From Taurinivorans muris (GTDB lineage: Bacteria > Desulfobacterota > Desulfovibrionia > Desulfovibrionales > Desulfovibrionaceae): a stretch of 64,000 bases of DNA. Below, one piece after another: positions 50,296 to 58,462 of the stretch. The stretch is taken from assembly GCF_025232395.1 (NCBI RefSeq), contig NZ_CP065938.1:1984001-2048000 (forward strand), written 5' to 3'. The translations under genes were made by a program, and so were the position numbers. Each line of letters opens with the position of its first letter. The first letter of the stretch is position 1. Below the pieces are notes generated by a model. That model was not told where the DNA came from. It searched no databases and saw nothing but the letters and a program-made list of their open reading frames with translations.

Positions 50296-51484
50296 TTTCC
50301 CTTTTTGCGAAATGTTTTTGTATAATTTTTGATACACATTCCGAACTTTGCCGCAGGTTTTTATCATTTAAATGGGCATAACGCTGCGTCGTTACGGGGC
50401 TGTTATGGGTGAGGAGTTTCTGTATCGTATATAAATTTGTACCGCTGTTCGCAAGAAGGCTTGCGAAGTTGTGGCGAAGCATGTAAAAAGGGCGGTATTT
50501 TTCAGGCAAGCCGATTTTTTCCTTTATCGCTTTCGCTTTTTGAAAATAATTCGCATAGGGCTTTTTCGAGCTGTTCAAAAAAAGATATTCGCTTTGTTTG
50601 GGCAAAATTTTCAGCAATTTCTTTACAGGCAGAGGCAGGGGAATGAAATCCGCCTGCCGTTTTTTGGCATTTTGCGCCTGCAAATAAATGATATTGCGGC
50701 AAAAATCTATATCCTGCCATGCGAGATTGTAAATGGCTTTTTTACGCATGCCGGTAAAAAGGGCTATCATGAGAAACGTTTTCGCATGGGGATTTTCTTC
50801 TGTCTGCAATGCGTCAGCATATTGTTTCAGCTGTTTTTCCGTTAAAAACTCCTGCACGGTATTTTGCACTTTCGGAATATTGAAGTGCAGTGTATCATTT
50901 TTTGTACAAAGCCCGTTTTTTACGGCGAAATTTACCAACGTTCTGAACAGTTTCAAAATATGGGCGACAGTCTGCGGGGCAAATTTTTTCCCCTGTCTTG
51001 TGGTTTTATTTTCAAGTTCCTGCCTGAACATGTTGATTTCCTTTGTGGAAAGGGAAAGGGGCGTTTTGGCGTAAAAAGGTTTCAAATACTGATAACAATG
51101 TTTAATTGAAGCAAACGAGCTGAGCGACTGTTTTTGCTCTTTATATTCCCGCCAAATTCCGGCAAGGGTCGGCGCGTTTTCAAACGTTCGGGGATTAACG
51201 GCATTGACGGAACTGCCATGAAGGGATTGCTCATGCTCCAAAATTTTCCGCAGTCTGATTTTCGAGGCTTTTTTCGGAGTCATGCCTTGCGATTTGGTGC
51301 CGACTTTCTGCAAAACCTGTTTCCCTTGCCTGCCTCCGACACGGTAGTAAATGTAATAGGAATAATCATTGGCAATAATGCTCTGTCTCAAAAAACGGAT
51401 TTTTATACCCGTATATCCTTTTACGGAATGGAGCCTGCCGTCTTTCGGCGGGGATTGATTAGGAAAAATAGCTGTCGTGTGCAT
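50285..51484 (-). CDS. Tyrosine recombinase (phage-integrase family)
   Basis: A 399-aa recombinase. The N-terminal arm-binding domain (about 20-80) and core-binding SAM-like domain (APTLAGIWREYKEQKQSLSSFASIKHCYQYL, about 105-200) precede the catalytic domain. This has LFTGMRKKAIYNLAWQDID (first Arg), the box II YMLRHNFASLLANSG, TIQKLLTHNSP (His) and the nucleophile TTQRYAHL. The first position of the HxxR motif is Tyr, not His. It has GAGG before its ATG. It is the only gene between the two 21-bp repeats, with no other phage or conjugation genes, so it looks like a minimal integrated element or its relic. Confidence 0.92.
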   Translation of the reverse strand: MHTTAIFPNQSPPKDGRLHSVKGYTGIKIRFLRQSIIANDYSYYIYYRVGGRQGKQVLQKVGTKSQGMTPKKASKIRLRKILEHEQSLHGSSVNAVNPRTFENAPTLAGIWREYKEQKQSLSSFASIKHCYQYLKPFYAKTPLSLSTKEINMFRQELENKTTRQGKKFAPQTVAHILKLFRTLVNFAVKNGLCTKNDTLHFNIPKVQNTVQEFLTEKQLKQYADALQTEENPHAKTFLMIALFTGMRKKAIYNLAWQDIDFCRNIIYLQAQNAKKRQADFIPLPLPVKKLLKILPKQSEYLFLNSSKKPYANYFQKAKAIKEKIGLPEKYRPFYMLRHNFASLLANSGTNLYTIQKLLTHNSPVTTQRYAHLNDKNLRQSSECVSKIIQKHFAKRENVL

Positions 51485-51558
51485 GGTGTTTCCTCTGCTG
51501 AAATGATGAAATGGTGAAAAATCCGCGTGTGAAATTCTACGATATTAATTAAGGAATA

Positions 51559-51579
51559 TATAGCACTTTTATAGCACAT
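51559..51579. repeat. Right 21-bp direct repeat flanking the recombinase (attR-like)
   Basis: Same 21 bases and orientation as at 50275-50295. It lies about 75 bases upstream of the recombinase ATG. The segment between equivalent points is 1,284 bp. Confidence 0.85.
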
Positions 51580-51732
51580 GACTTTTGTAAAAGAAAAGAA
51601 ATAAGAAAATATATGAAAAACTTTTCTCATAATAAGCTTTATTTATTCTCTTAATTTTATACGGAATGCATTTTTTACGGGATTTGCGGAACTTTTTTGC
51701 CTTTTAGGCATAAATTCTGTGAGGAAAATAGA
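51580..51732 (+). promoter_or_regulatory. Porin 2 leader with conserved hairpin
   Basis: TGCCTTTTAGGCA hairpin at 51698-51710, 22 bases before the ATG, mirrors the porin 1 leader. Upstream is A/T-rich and shows no clear sigma-70 pair. Homology to the porin 1 leader starts at about 51695. Confidence 0.6.
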
Positions 51733-53100
51733 ATGAAAAAACTTACCACACTTGTTTTGGCAGCAGGCCTCGTAGTTTCCGCTTTCGCAGGTTCCGCTTC
51801 CGCTGGCGAATTCAAACCGGTATTGCAATTCGCTGAAGAATTCACCTATACTGACGCAGGTATTGATGACTCAGAAAACTTCAACGCTGCCACCCGTATC
51901 CGTTTCGGTTTCGATTATGTTGCCAGCGAAGATCTTTCCGCAACCATCTTGTTCCAATATCGTCACACAAACTGGGGTAACAATGGCAACGATTTCACTG
52001 CTGACCCTTCAATCTTCGGCGACGATAGCAAAGACCATTTCCGTATGCGTTTAGCATACATCGACTGGACAATCCCAAGCACAGACGTTAAAGTCCGTAT
52101 GGGTCGCCAAGCAGTTGTAGCGCCTTCCTATGCTTTCGGTTCCGCTGTTCTTGACGGTCGTGCAGACGCTGTTAGCGTAAACGGTAACATCAATGAAAAC
52201 ATCAGCCTCGGTCTTGCATGGTTGCGTACAGATTCTGAAACCAATGCTAAAAAATATGAGGTCTTGAAAAATGGTGAAAAAGAGCTTATATTTGGTGCTG
52301 ACGATGCAGACGCAGTTATCCTCAATGCTGAATTCGCTTATGACGGCTTCAAAGTAGCTCCATGGGCTATGTACGCATACAAAGACACCGCAGCAATGAG
52401 TTATGCCCCTGCCAATATGTTGCCTTATGAAGCTAACTCTTTCGTAGTTGGCGCTTCCGCCGAACTTAATATGTTCGACCCGTTCGTATTCGCTGTTGAC
52501 GCGTTGTACAGCAATGTCAGCTATGACGATATGCCTGCTGGTTCAGAAGACAGCTTCGACGGCTTCTATGTGGCAGCCAAAGCTTCTTACAAATTCAGCA
52601 ACGGCGTTGCCGCTTTGGGTGGTTGGTATGCAACCGGTGATGACGACACCAACAATGACAACGGCTTCGTTCTCTTGGACGGCGGTTTCTCTGCTTCCAC
52701 TATTCTCTTCGGCGACAACATCATCGGCTGCGACGGTTACAATACTTTGACCGGAGACACTCCGTTCGGTACTTGGGGTCTCATTGCTGAATATGCTAAC
52801 TTCTCATTCCTTGAAAACTTGAGCCACACCGCGCGTGTTGTTTATGTAAAAGGAACTAACGAATCTGAAAAAAATGAATACGGAATGAAAGTCAAAGCTG
52901 AAGAACATAGCTTCTTGGATTGGAGTGAAGATGACAGCGCTATTGAAGTTGACTTCAATTCTACGTATCAAATCTACAAAAACTTCTCCGCAACTTTGGA
53001 ACTCGGCTATGTTTTTGTTGACCAATCAAACCTTGATTTTGGTCAAGAAGAACAAGACGACATCTTCCGTTCAGCTCTTACTTTCGTTTACAAATTCTAA
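51733..53100 (+). CDS. Outer-membrane porin of the Desulfovibrio homotrimeric type, copy 2
   Basis: A 455-aa paralogue of porin 1 in the opposite orientation. The signal peptide is identical, MRLAYIDWTIPSTDVKVRMGRQAVVAPSYAFGSAV and the terminal SALTFVYKF are kept, and the loops differ (an insert ETNAKKYEVLKNGEKEL near residue 175, YVKGTNESEKNEYG near 380). Different loops suggest different solute or surface properties. GAGGAAAATAGA precedes the ATG. It ends at a terminator identical to that of porin 1. Confidence 0.92.
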   Translation: MKKLTTLVLAAGLVVSAFAGSASAGEFKPVLQFAEEFTYTDAGIDDSENFNAATRIRFGFDYVASEDLSATILFQYRHTNWGNNGNDFTADPSIFGDDSKDHFRMRLAYIDWTIPSTDVKVRMGRQAVVAPSYAFGSAVLDGRADAVSVNGNINENISLGLAWLRTDSETNAKKYEVLKNGEKELIFGADDADAVILNAEFAYDGFKVAPWAMYAYKDTAAMSYAPANMLPYEANSFVVGASAELNMFDPFVFAVDALYSNVSYDDMPAGSEDSFDGFYVAAKASYKFSNGVAALGGWYATGDDDTNNDNGFVLLDGGFSASTILFGDNIIGCDGYNTLTGDTPFGTWGLIAEYANFSFLENLSHTARVVYVKGTNESEKNEYGMKVKAEEHSFLDWSEDDSAIEVDFNSTYQIYKNFSATLELGYVFVDQSNLDFGQEEQDDIFRSALTFVYKF

Positions 53101-53133
53101 TTTCGAATTTGTCGCGTAAGACAGCAAATATGA

Positions 53134-53160
53134 AGCCCCTCATCCGAGGGGCTTTTTTTG
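53134..53160 (+). terminator. Intrinsic terminator of porin 2
   Basis: AGCCCCTC, ATCC loop, GAGGGGCT, T-run. Mirror image of the porin 1 terminator. Confidence 0.93.
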
Positions 53161-53180
53161 TGGGCTTTGGCAAAAAAAAA
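53153..53180. repeat. 27-nt repeat, left of the BrnT/BrnA pair
   Basis: T7-GTGGGCTTTGGC-A9. It recurs at 53829-53855 with two mismatches (ACG for GGG), in the same orientation, and begins in the T-run of the porin 2 terminator. Confidence 0.6.
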
Positions 53181-53239
53181 CTAACTATAAGACGGTGCTC
53201 TTTATTCTATGGGGAGAAGTAAAAAAGGTTGAATACATC

Positions 53240-53268
53240 TTGACTTATGATGAAAATATATTTATATT
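53240..53268 (+). promoter_or_regulatory. Promoter and operator of brnT-brnA
   Basis: TTGACT, 17 bases, TATATT. A 12-base palindrome TTGTAATTACAA (53267-53278) overlaps the -10, a suitable operator for an autoregulating antitoxin. Confidence 0.7.
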
Positions 53269-53292
53269 GTAATTACAAAATAAGGAACATAT

Positions 53293-53574
53293 ATGAATTT
53301 TGTTTGGGATGAAAATAAAAATCAAATCAACCGAAAAAAGCATGGTATAGACTTTACTGAAGCACGTTCTGTATTTTTTGACGAACAGGCTATTTTATTT
53401 GATGACCCTGAATATTCCGATGATGAAGAAAGATTTTTGATTTTGGGAATGAGTGAAACTGCAAAAATTTGCCTTGTTTGTCATTGTTACAGAAACGAGG
53501 ATGAAACAATTCGTATCATTTCGGCAAGAAAAGCAACCAAAAAGGAGGAAAAAAGATATGTTAGAGGAATATGA
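53293..53574 (+). CDS. brnT: BrnT-family toxin
   Basis: A 93-aa toxin of the BrnT/RelE-like family. Landmarks are WDENKNQINRKKHGIDFTEARSVFFDE at the N-terminus, DPEYSDDEERFLILGMSE in the middle and the C-terminal IRIISARKATKKEEKRY, including the catalytic-type basic residues. BrnT acts as an RNase that stops translation. AAGGA lies before the ATG. In BrnT-BrnA pairs the toxin comes first, as here, and it overlaps brnA by 17 bases. Confidence 0.92.
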   Translation: MNFVWDENKNQINRKKHGIDFTEARSVFFDEQAILFDDPEYSDDEERFLILGMSETAKICLVCHCYRNEDETIRIISARKATKKEEKRYVRGI

Positions 53575-53776
53575 TATTGACAAATTAAATCCAAGACCAA
53601 ACCCTTATATACGGAAAAACAAAAGCAACATCACCATACGGCTTGACGATGAGGTTTTGGAATATTTCAAATCCCTATCGGAAGATCTTGATATTCCGTA
53701 TCAAACGCTTATCAATTCATTTTTAAAAGATTGTGCAAAAAATAAAAGGCAATTGGTCTGGAGCAAGAGTTCTTAA
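53558..53776 (+). CDS. brnA: BrnA-family antitoxin
   Basis: A 72-aa antitoxin. The N-terminal segment MLEEYDIDKLNPRPNPYIRKNKSNITIRLDDEVLEYFKSLSEDLDIPYQTLINSFLKDC combines the toxin-binding stretch with a ribbon-helix-helix (ITIRLDDEVLEYFK...YQTLINSFL). AAGGAGG lies nine bases before the ATG at 53558. Expected to neutralise BrnT and repress the pair through the palindrome at the promoter. Confidence 0.9.
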   Translation: MLEEYDIDKLNPRPNPYIRKNKSNITIRLDDEVLEYFKSLSEDLDIPYQTLINSFLKDCAKNKRQLVWSKSS

Positions 53777-53828
53777 GGCATTAAAAAATAAAATGGAAAG
53801 TTTTTTCTGACAGAAAGCCCCCCGAAAG

Positions 53829-53855
53829 TTTTTTTGTACGCTTTGGCAAAAAAAA
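53829..53855. repeat. 27-nt repeat, right of the BrnT/BrnA pair
   Basis: T7-GTACGCTTTGGC-A8, two mismatches from 53153-53180, same orientation. The pair brackets brnT-brnA. Confidence 0.6.
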
Positions 53856-54032
53856 CACCGGCTAAGCTGGTGGAATGAAAAATCTATAGAAGTAACAGCT
53901 TGTGCCGACCATGTCCATATATTGGTTGCTATTCTCCTAAAACTTAGTGTATCTTCGTTTATGGGCTCTTTGAAGGAAAAAACTTTGTGGGGTGCATGGT
54001 GTTTAGGTGAGGGATTTTGCAATTTGCCGTGA
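53856..54032 (+). pseudogene. IS200/IS605-family TnpA transposase remnant
   Basis: An in-frame plus-strand stretch reads HRLSWWNEKSIEVTACADHVHILVAILLKLSVSSFMGSLKEKT then LWGAWCLGEGFCN and a stop. The ADHVHIL core (HuH metal motif) and SVSSFMGSLKEK are diagnostic of the Y1 transposase TnpA of IS200/IS605. The N-terminal 50 residues, the segment normally between LKGKS and FWAEGYYV, and the catalytic Tyr helix are missing. It is therefore a deletion-decayed relic. No ends with hairpins could be identified. Confidence 0.75.
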
Positions 54033-54406
54033 CGAGCTGCTTTTATTGTTTGCGGTTGTGTCAGATATTGGTGTTATTATGGCTGTTTTTTTGATTTTCG
54101 CTGCAAACAGTTCAAAAGCCTAAATACGCTAAAGAGCGGATAACAACTGAAATTACCGTCGGAATTGCCGCATATCTTTTTTCATAAAGGGATATGTGCT
54201 ATAAAGATTGTCATACGTTTGATGAATAAAACAACCATGCCAAATTTCCTGACGCTTATGCCAAAGGAAATAATCGGAAAGCTGAAAAGAAAATTCATGA
54301 TTGTTTATTGAAGAACCGAAATTCGGTTTTTAATTTTTGTTATACGCACAAGTCTTTTTAACTGAGCGGATTAATTTTCTGTCTGTCATTTTGGCAGATT
54401 GGGATT

Positions 54407-55339
54407 TTATTTCCAGTCCTTATTCCAGCGGTTGTGCATCCAAAACCATTGCTCCGGGTTGCTGCGGATTTGTTTTTCCATTGCGCGGGTATAAAACAGC
54501 GTTGTTTCTTTGATTTTTTCTTCCGTAGTGCCTGATAACAGCTTCGTGTCAAGCGGTTCCTGCAAATGCAGAAGAAAGCCTTTGTCCGTGCGTTCCAAAA
54601 AAATGGGCAGAACGAGCGCTTCCGCGCGTACTGCCAAAAGGGCGGGTCCCATATTGACGTTCGCCATGTCGCCAAAAAAAGGCAGGGTATATGCCTCATG
54701 GTTTTTCGTCTTGTGGTCAACCAAGAAAGCGACAATGCCGTGTTTTCGCAGCGCCCGCAAAACCGATGTTGCGACGGCTCTGTGTCCTATCATGCTCGCC
54801 CCTCTCGCTTCGCGCTGTTTTGATATGAACGCGTGCACGGCAGGATTGGGGTATTTTCTCACAACAACCATGCGCGGGCGCGGAGGCTGAAAAACCTGTC
54901 CCAAAAGGCTCGCCAAAAGTTCCCAGGAGCCGTAATGCCCCGTCGCAGCGACTATGGGACGCCGGCAGGAGCGCAATTTTTCCCACAATCCTTCATTTTC
55001 TATGAAAAGATGTGTTCCCTTGTGCTCCAATCCGAAATCTTCCGTAAATAAAATTTCGGTGAAAGAGCGGAATGTGGACTGAAAACTTTTATAAGCGAGA
55101 TTTCTTGCTTCGTCTTGGGTTGTTTTTAAATGTTCCCGTATGCTGGCGATGGTGTTTTCACGGCGTGAACGCAGAATGTGCCATGCCAGAAAGGCGAATC
55201 CGTCAGCCAGCGCATAGGTTGTTTTGATGCCTAAAAAATGAATGGTCTTGCCCAGTCCGCAAAGCGAATAATATTGCATTTTTTGCAGACCGGTTTGCAT
55301 TTCCGTAAAATTGATGTCTTCACTGTGTCGTCTTGTCAT
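54407..55339 (-). CDS. Lipid A biosynthesis acyltransferase (LpxL/HtrB family)
   Basis: A 310-aa inner-membrane acyltransferase. The catalytic HX4E box is GHYGSWE, followed by VVRKYPNPAVHAFI, MIGHRAVATSVLRALRKHGIVAFLVDHKTKN and LPFFGDMANVNMGPALLAVRAEALVLPIFLER, which match LpxL/LpxM-type late acyltransferases. It adds a secondary acyl chain to lipid A. The ATG at 55339 has AGG six bases upstream, and a TTGACA promoter precedes it. It is monocistronic, divergent from ftsH. Confidence 0.9.
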   Translation of the reverse strand: MTRRHSEDINFTEMQTGLQKMQYYSLCGLGKTIHFLGIKTTYALADGFAFLAWHILRSRRENTIASIREHLKTTQDEARNLAYKSFQSTFRSFTEILFTEDFGLEHKGTHLFIENEGLWEKLRSCRRPIVAATGHYGSWELLASLLGQVFQPPRPRMVVVRKYPNPAVHAFISKQREARGASMIGHRAVATSVLRALRKHGIVAFLVDHKTKNHEAYTLPFFGDMANVNMGPALLAVRAEALVLPIFLERTDKGFLLHLQEPLDTKLLSGTTEEKIKETTLFYTRAMEKQIRSNPEQWFWMHNRWNKDWK

Positions 55340-55363
55340 TGCGCACCTGCTTCGTATGGGAAA

Positions 55364-55392
55364 TAATAAATTTAAAAACAAGCGATTGTCAA
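55364..55392 (-). promoter_or_regulatory. Promoter of the lipid A acyltransferase gene
   Basis: On the minus strand TTGACA, 17 bases, TTATTA, 25 bases before the ATG. A plus-strand TTGTCA/TATCAT pair (55386-55413) overlaps it and may serve ftsH. Confidence 0.65.
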
Positions 55393-55435
55393 AGTGAAAA
55401 TCGGTCTTATCATAATTATAATTTTATGCCAAGTT

Positions 55436-55462
55436 AGAACTTGCTAAGTGTGGGCAAGTTCT
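55436..55462. promoter_or_regulatory. Inverted repeat in the ftsH leader
   Basis: AGAACTTGC and GCAAGTTCT, perfect 9-base arms around a 9-base centre, 86 bases before the ftsH start. Either an operator or an RNA hairpin in the leader. Confidence 0.55.
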
Positions 55463-55547
55463 GTTATAGGTTAATTTTATATGAATGAACGCTGTTTGTA
55501 TGATATGGCGAATTATTGACAGGTTATATATCAGCCTTGGAGGAATC

Positions 55548-57524
55548 TTGAACAATAATTTTTCAAAAAATCTTTTAGTTTGGGTTGTTATTGTTATTGC
55601 CGCAATGACGGTTTTCAATATGTTTAATCCCTCTTTCAACGGGACCGGAAATTCCATGTCTTACAGCGAATTTCTCAATTCCGTCAATCGCGGGGAAGTT
55701 GCGGAAGTAAAAATTCAGGACAGGAATATCACATACAGAACCCAAGCCGGGGCGGAACTTTCAACATACGCTCCCGACGATCCGGGGCTTGTGGAACATT
55801 TGTTGAATAAGAACGTGCGCATCGACGCTGTCGCTCCGGAAGAGCCTTCTTTGCTCGTTTCCGTGCTCATGTCCTGGTTTCCGATGATTTTGCTGATTGG
55901 CGTATGGATTTTCTTTATGCGTCAAATGCAGGGAGGCGGCGGAAAGGCGATGAGCTTCGGACGTTCCCGCGCAAGAATGATAGATGCGAACCAAGCCAAG
56001 GTGACGTTTGCCGATGTGGCGGGCGTTGACGAGGCGAAAGAGGAACTCTCCGAAGTTGTGGAATTTTTGTCCAATCCGAAAAAATTCACGCGTCTTGGCG
56101 GGCGCATTCCCAAAGGCGTGCTTTTGGTAGGGCCTCCGGGAACCGGTAAGACTTTGCTCGCCCGTGCCGTCGCCGGTGAGGCGGGCGTGCCGTTTTTCTC
56201 CATTTCAGGTTCTGATTTCGTGGAAATGTTTGTCGGGGTCGGAGCTTCCCGTGTGCGCGACCTTTTCATGCAAGGCAAAAAAAATGCTCCCTGTTTGATA
56301 TTTATTGACGAAATCGACGCCGTCGGCCGTCAGAGAGGAGCCGGTCTTGGCGGCGGACACGATGAAAGGGAGCAAACCCTCAACCAAATGCTTGTGGAAA
56401 TGGACGGTTTTGAATCCAATGAAGGCGTCATTCTCATTGCGGCGACGAACCGCCCCGATGTGCTTGACCCCGCGCTTCTCCGTCCCGGACGTTTTGACCG
56501 TCAAGTGGTTGTTTCAACCCCCGACCTTAGAGGCCGCCAGCATATTTTAGCCGTGCACACAAAGAAAACGCCTATTGCGGACGATGTGGATATTGAAGTG
56601 CTTGCCAAAGGCACTCCCGGATTTTCAGGTGCGGATCTTGAAAATCTTGTCAACGAGGCAGCCCTGCAAGCCGCCAAGAAAAATAAAAATCAGCTCAATA
56701 TGTCCGATTTTGAATATGCGAAAGATAAAGTCCTGATGGGTAAGGAACGCCGTAGTCTTGTTCTCAGCGAAGAGGAAAAGCGTATCACGGCGTATCATGA
56801 GGCAGGGCACGCTCTTGCGGCGGTTTGCCTTCCCGGTTCCGATCCCGTGCATAAGGTTTCCATTATTCCGAGGGGACGCGCCCTTGGCGTAACCATGCAG
56901 CTTCCGGAAGAGGACAGACACGGTTATTCCAAAAATTATCTGCGCAACAATTTGGTTGTGCTTTTGGCGGGCCGTATGGCTGAAGAACTGGTTATGGACG
57001 ACATAACGACAGGCGCGGGCAATGATATTGAGCGCGCTACCAAAATGGCGCGGAAAATGGTTTGCGAATGGGGCATGAGCGATAAGATCGGTCCGCAGGC
57101 TATCGGTGATAACGGAGGCGAAGTTTTCCTCGGCAGGGAATGGGCCCATACCGATTCCGTAAGCCAATCCACAGCGCAGATTGTCGATTCCGAAATAAAA
57201 TTCTTCATTGACGAAGCCCGTGAGCGCTGCCGTAAAATTCTTGAAGAAAATATGGATAAGCTGCACGCCATCGCCGCGGCTCTTCTTGAAAGGGAAACCA
57301 TTACGGGCGAAGAGATCAAGCGCATTATGGACGGCAAGGAACTCGACCCGTTCGTGCTTGACGGCACAAAAAAAGCTGACGAAAACGATACGTTCGCATG
57401 GTCAGAAGAAAGCAAGGAAATACGGCATCCTGAAACTTCTGAAAATGCAGGGCGGGCGGAACGCGCCGAACAGGCAGGCGAACAGGACGCCGGCAGCCAA
57501 AAATCAGAAGACAAGGATATGTAA
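55548..57524 (+). CDS. ftsH: ATP-dependent zinc metalloprotease FtsH
   Basis: A 658-aa inner-membrane AAA+ protease. Two N-terminal helices (about residues 9-28 and 108-128) flank a periplasmic domain. The AAA module has [23 protein letters not shown] (Walker A), [10 protein letters not shown] (Walker B) and the second-region-of-homology [19 protein letters not shown]. The protease has HEAGHALAA (zinc His pair and Glu). The start is taken as TTG at 55548 because GGAGG lies 4 bases upstream and the sequence then begins as in other FtsH proteins; an in-frame longer start lacks an SD. FtsH degrades misfolded membrane proteins and often LpxC. First gene of the ftsH-folP-cdaA-ybbR-glmM-galU-ychF run. 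Confidence 0.95.
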   Translation: MNNNFSKNLLVWVVIVIAAMTVFNMFNPSFNGTGNSMSYSEFLNSVNRGEVAEVKIQDRNITYRTQAGAELSTYAPDDPGLVEHLLNKNVRIDAVAPEEPSLLVSVLMSWFPMILLIGVWIFFMRQMQGGGGKAMSFGRSRARMIDANQAKVTFADVAGVDEAKEELSEVVEFLSNPKKFTRLGGRIPKGVLLVGPPGTGKTLLARAVAGEAGVPFFSISGSDFVEMFVGVGASRVRDLFMQGKKNAPCLIFIDEIDAVGRQRGAGLGGGHDEREQTLNQMLVEMDGFESNEGVILIAATNRPDVLDPALLRPGRFDRQVVVSTPDLRGRQHILAVHTKKTPIADDVDIEVLAKGTPGFSGADLENLVNEAALQAAKKNKNQLNMSDFEYAKDKVLMGKERRSLVLSEEEKRITAYHEAGHALAAVCLPGSDPVHKVSIIPRGRALGVTMQLPEEDRHGYSKNYLRNNLVVLLAGRMAEELVMDDITTGAGNDIERATKMARKMVCEWGMSDKIGPQAIGDNGGEVFLGREWAHTDSVSQSTAQIVDSEIKFFIDEARERCRKILEENMDKLHAIAAALLERETITGEEIKRIMDGKELDPFVLDGTKKADENDTFAWSEESKEIRHPETSENAGRAERAEQAGEQDAGSQKSEDKDM

Positions 57525-57559
57525 TGCAATATCCGCTGCAATTCAGGGGTGAGGCTTTA

Positions 57560-58438
57560 ATGTCCGCCCCTTTTTATGTTTGGGGCATTGTGAACACAAC
57601 GCCGGATTCCTTTTATGACGGCGGTTGTTATGAAAAAACGGATCATGCGACAGCACACGCCCGCCTTTTGTGGGAGCAGGGGGCATGCATTTTGGATATC
57701 GGCGGCGCGTCTTCCCGTCCCGGCGCGGAAGATGTGGACAGCCTTGAAGAATGGCGGCGTATTGCGCCTGTCATTTCCGCCGTAAAAGGGTTTTCTGCGG
57801 AAGAATATGTTTCATGCCGCGGAGCCGATATGATACGGACGGATATTGTTCCGCTTGATTTTGGAAGAAAACCGCTTGTTTCCGTGGATACGTGGCGGGC
57901 TTCGGTGGCGGAAAAAGCGCTTGAAAAAGGCGTTGAAATCATTAATGATATTTCAGCGTTCAGCTGGGAAAAGGAACTTCTTGACGTGGTGGCGGATTAC
58001 AAGCCTCTTTATGTGCTCATGCACTGCAAGGGCAGGCCGCAGACAATGCAGGAAACACCATGTTACGGCGACGTGGTGAAAGATGTGTACGCCTTTTTTG
58101 AAGAAAAAATGAATATTCTTGTGCAAAAAGGTTTACCGGAAGAAAATATTATTTTAGATTTCGGCATCGGGTTTGGAAAAACTCTGGAACATAATCTTGA
58201 CCTGTTGCGGCATATTCAGGTTTTTGAAGCGCTGAAACGCCCTTTGCTGCTTGGTTTGTCACAAAAATCTTTGTTCGGGCATTTGCTCGGTTTGAAAAAA
58301 AATGAACGTTCCGTAAGCACGCAGGTTTGCACGGCTCTTGCCATGCGACAGGGGATCAGTCACCATAGGGTGCATGAAGTGAAAGAAACGGTTGAAACTT
58401 TGGCTTTGACCTATGCTTTGCAAAACGGAAACGCATAA
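57560..58438 (+). CDS. folP: Dihydropteroate synthase
   Basis: A 292-aa TIM-barrel enzyme that joins p-aminobenzoate to the pterin in folate synthesis. Landmarks are WGIVNTTPDSFYDGG at the N-terminus, ILDIGGASSRPGAEDV, NDISAFSWE, MHCKGRPQTMQ and DFGIGFGKTLEHNLDLLR. The ATG at 57560 (GGTGAGG five bases upstream) is preferred over a longer frame from an ATG overlapping the ftsH stop. An insert of about 20 residues before LDFGRKPLVSVDTW makes the barrel slightly longer than usual. It sits between ftsH and cdaA, an order seen in many bacteria. Confidence 0.93.
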   Translation: MSAPFYVWGIVNTTPDSFYDGGCYEKTDHATAHARLLWEQGACILDIGGASSRPGAEDVDSLEEWRRIAPVISAVKGFSAEEYVSCRGADMIRTDIVPLDFGRKPLVSVDTWRASVAEKALEKGVEIINDISAFSWEKELLDVVADYKPLYVLMHCKGRPQTMQETPCYGDVVKDVYAFFEEKMNILVQKGLPEENIILDFGIGFGKTLEHNLDLLRHIQVFEALKRPLLLGLSQKSLFGHLLGLKKNERSVSTQVCTALAMRQGISHHRVHEVKETVETLALTYALQNGNA

Positions 58439-58462
58439 ATAACGCAGTTAAAGTAGGTTCAT

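Larger units (their letters stand above)
53777..54406. other. 630-bp region with mobile-element remnants and no intact gene
   Basis: Contains the right copy of the 27-nt repeat and a decayed transposase (53856-54032). A degenerate terminator-like string (AGCCCCCCGAAAG then seven T, 53817-53835) resembles the porin terminator. From 54033 to 54406 no convincing gene is seen; a weak plus-strand hairpin AACCG/CGGTT with T-rich tail lies at 54314-54337. Confidence 0.5.

Noticed and set aside
54033-54406. Small open frames in the gap before the lipid A acyltransferase
   Set aside because: No SD, no recognisable protein features, and interrupted frames.
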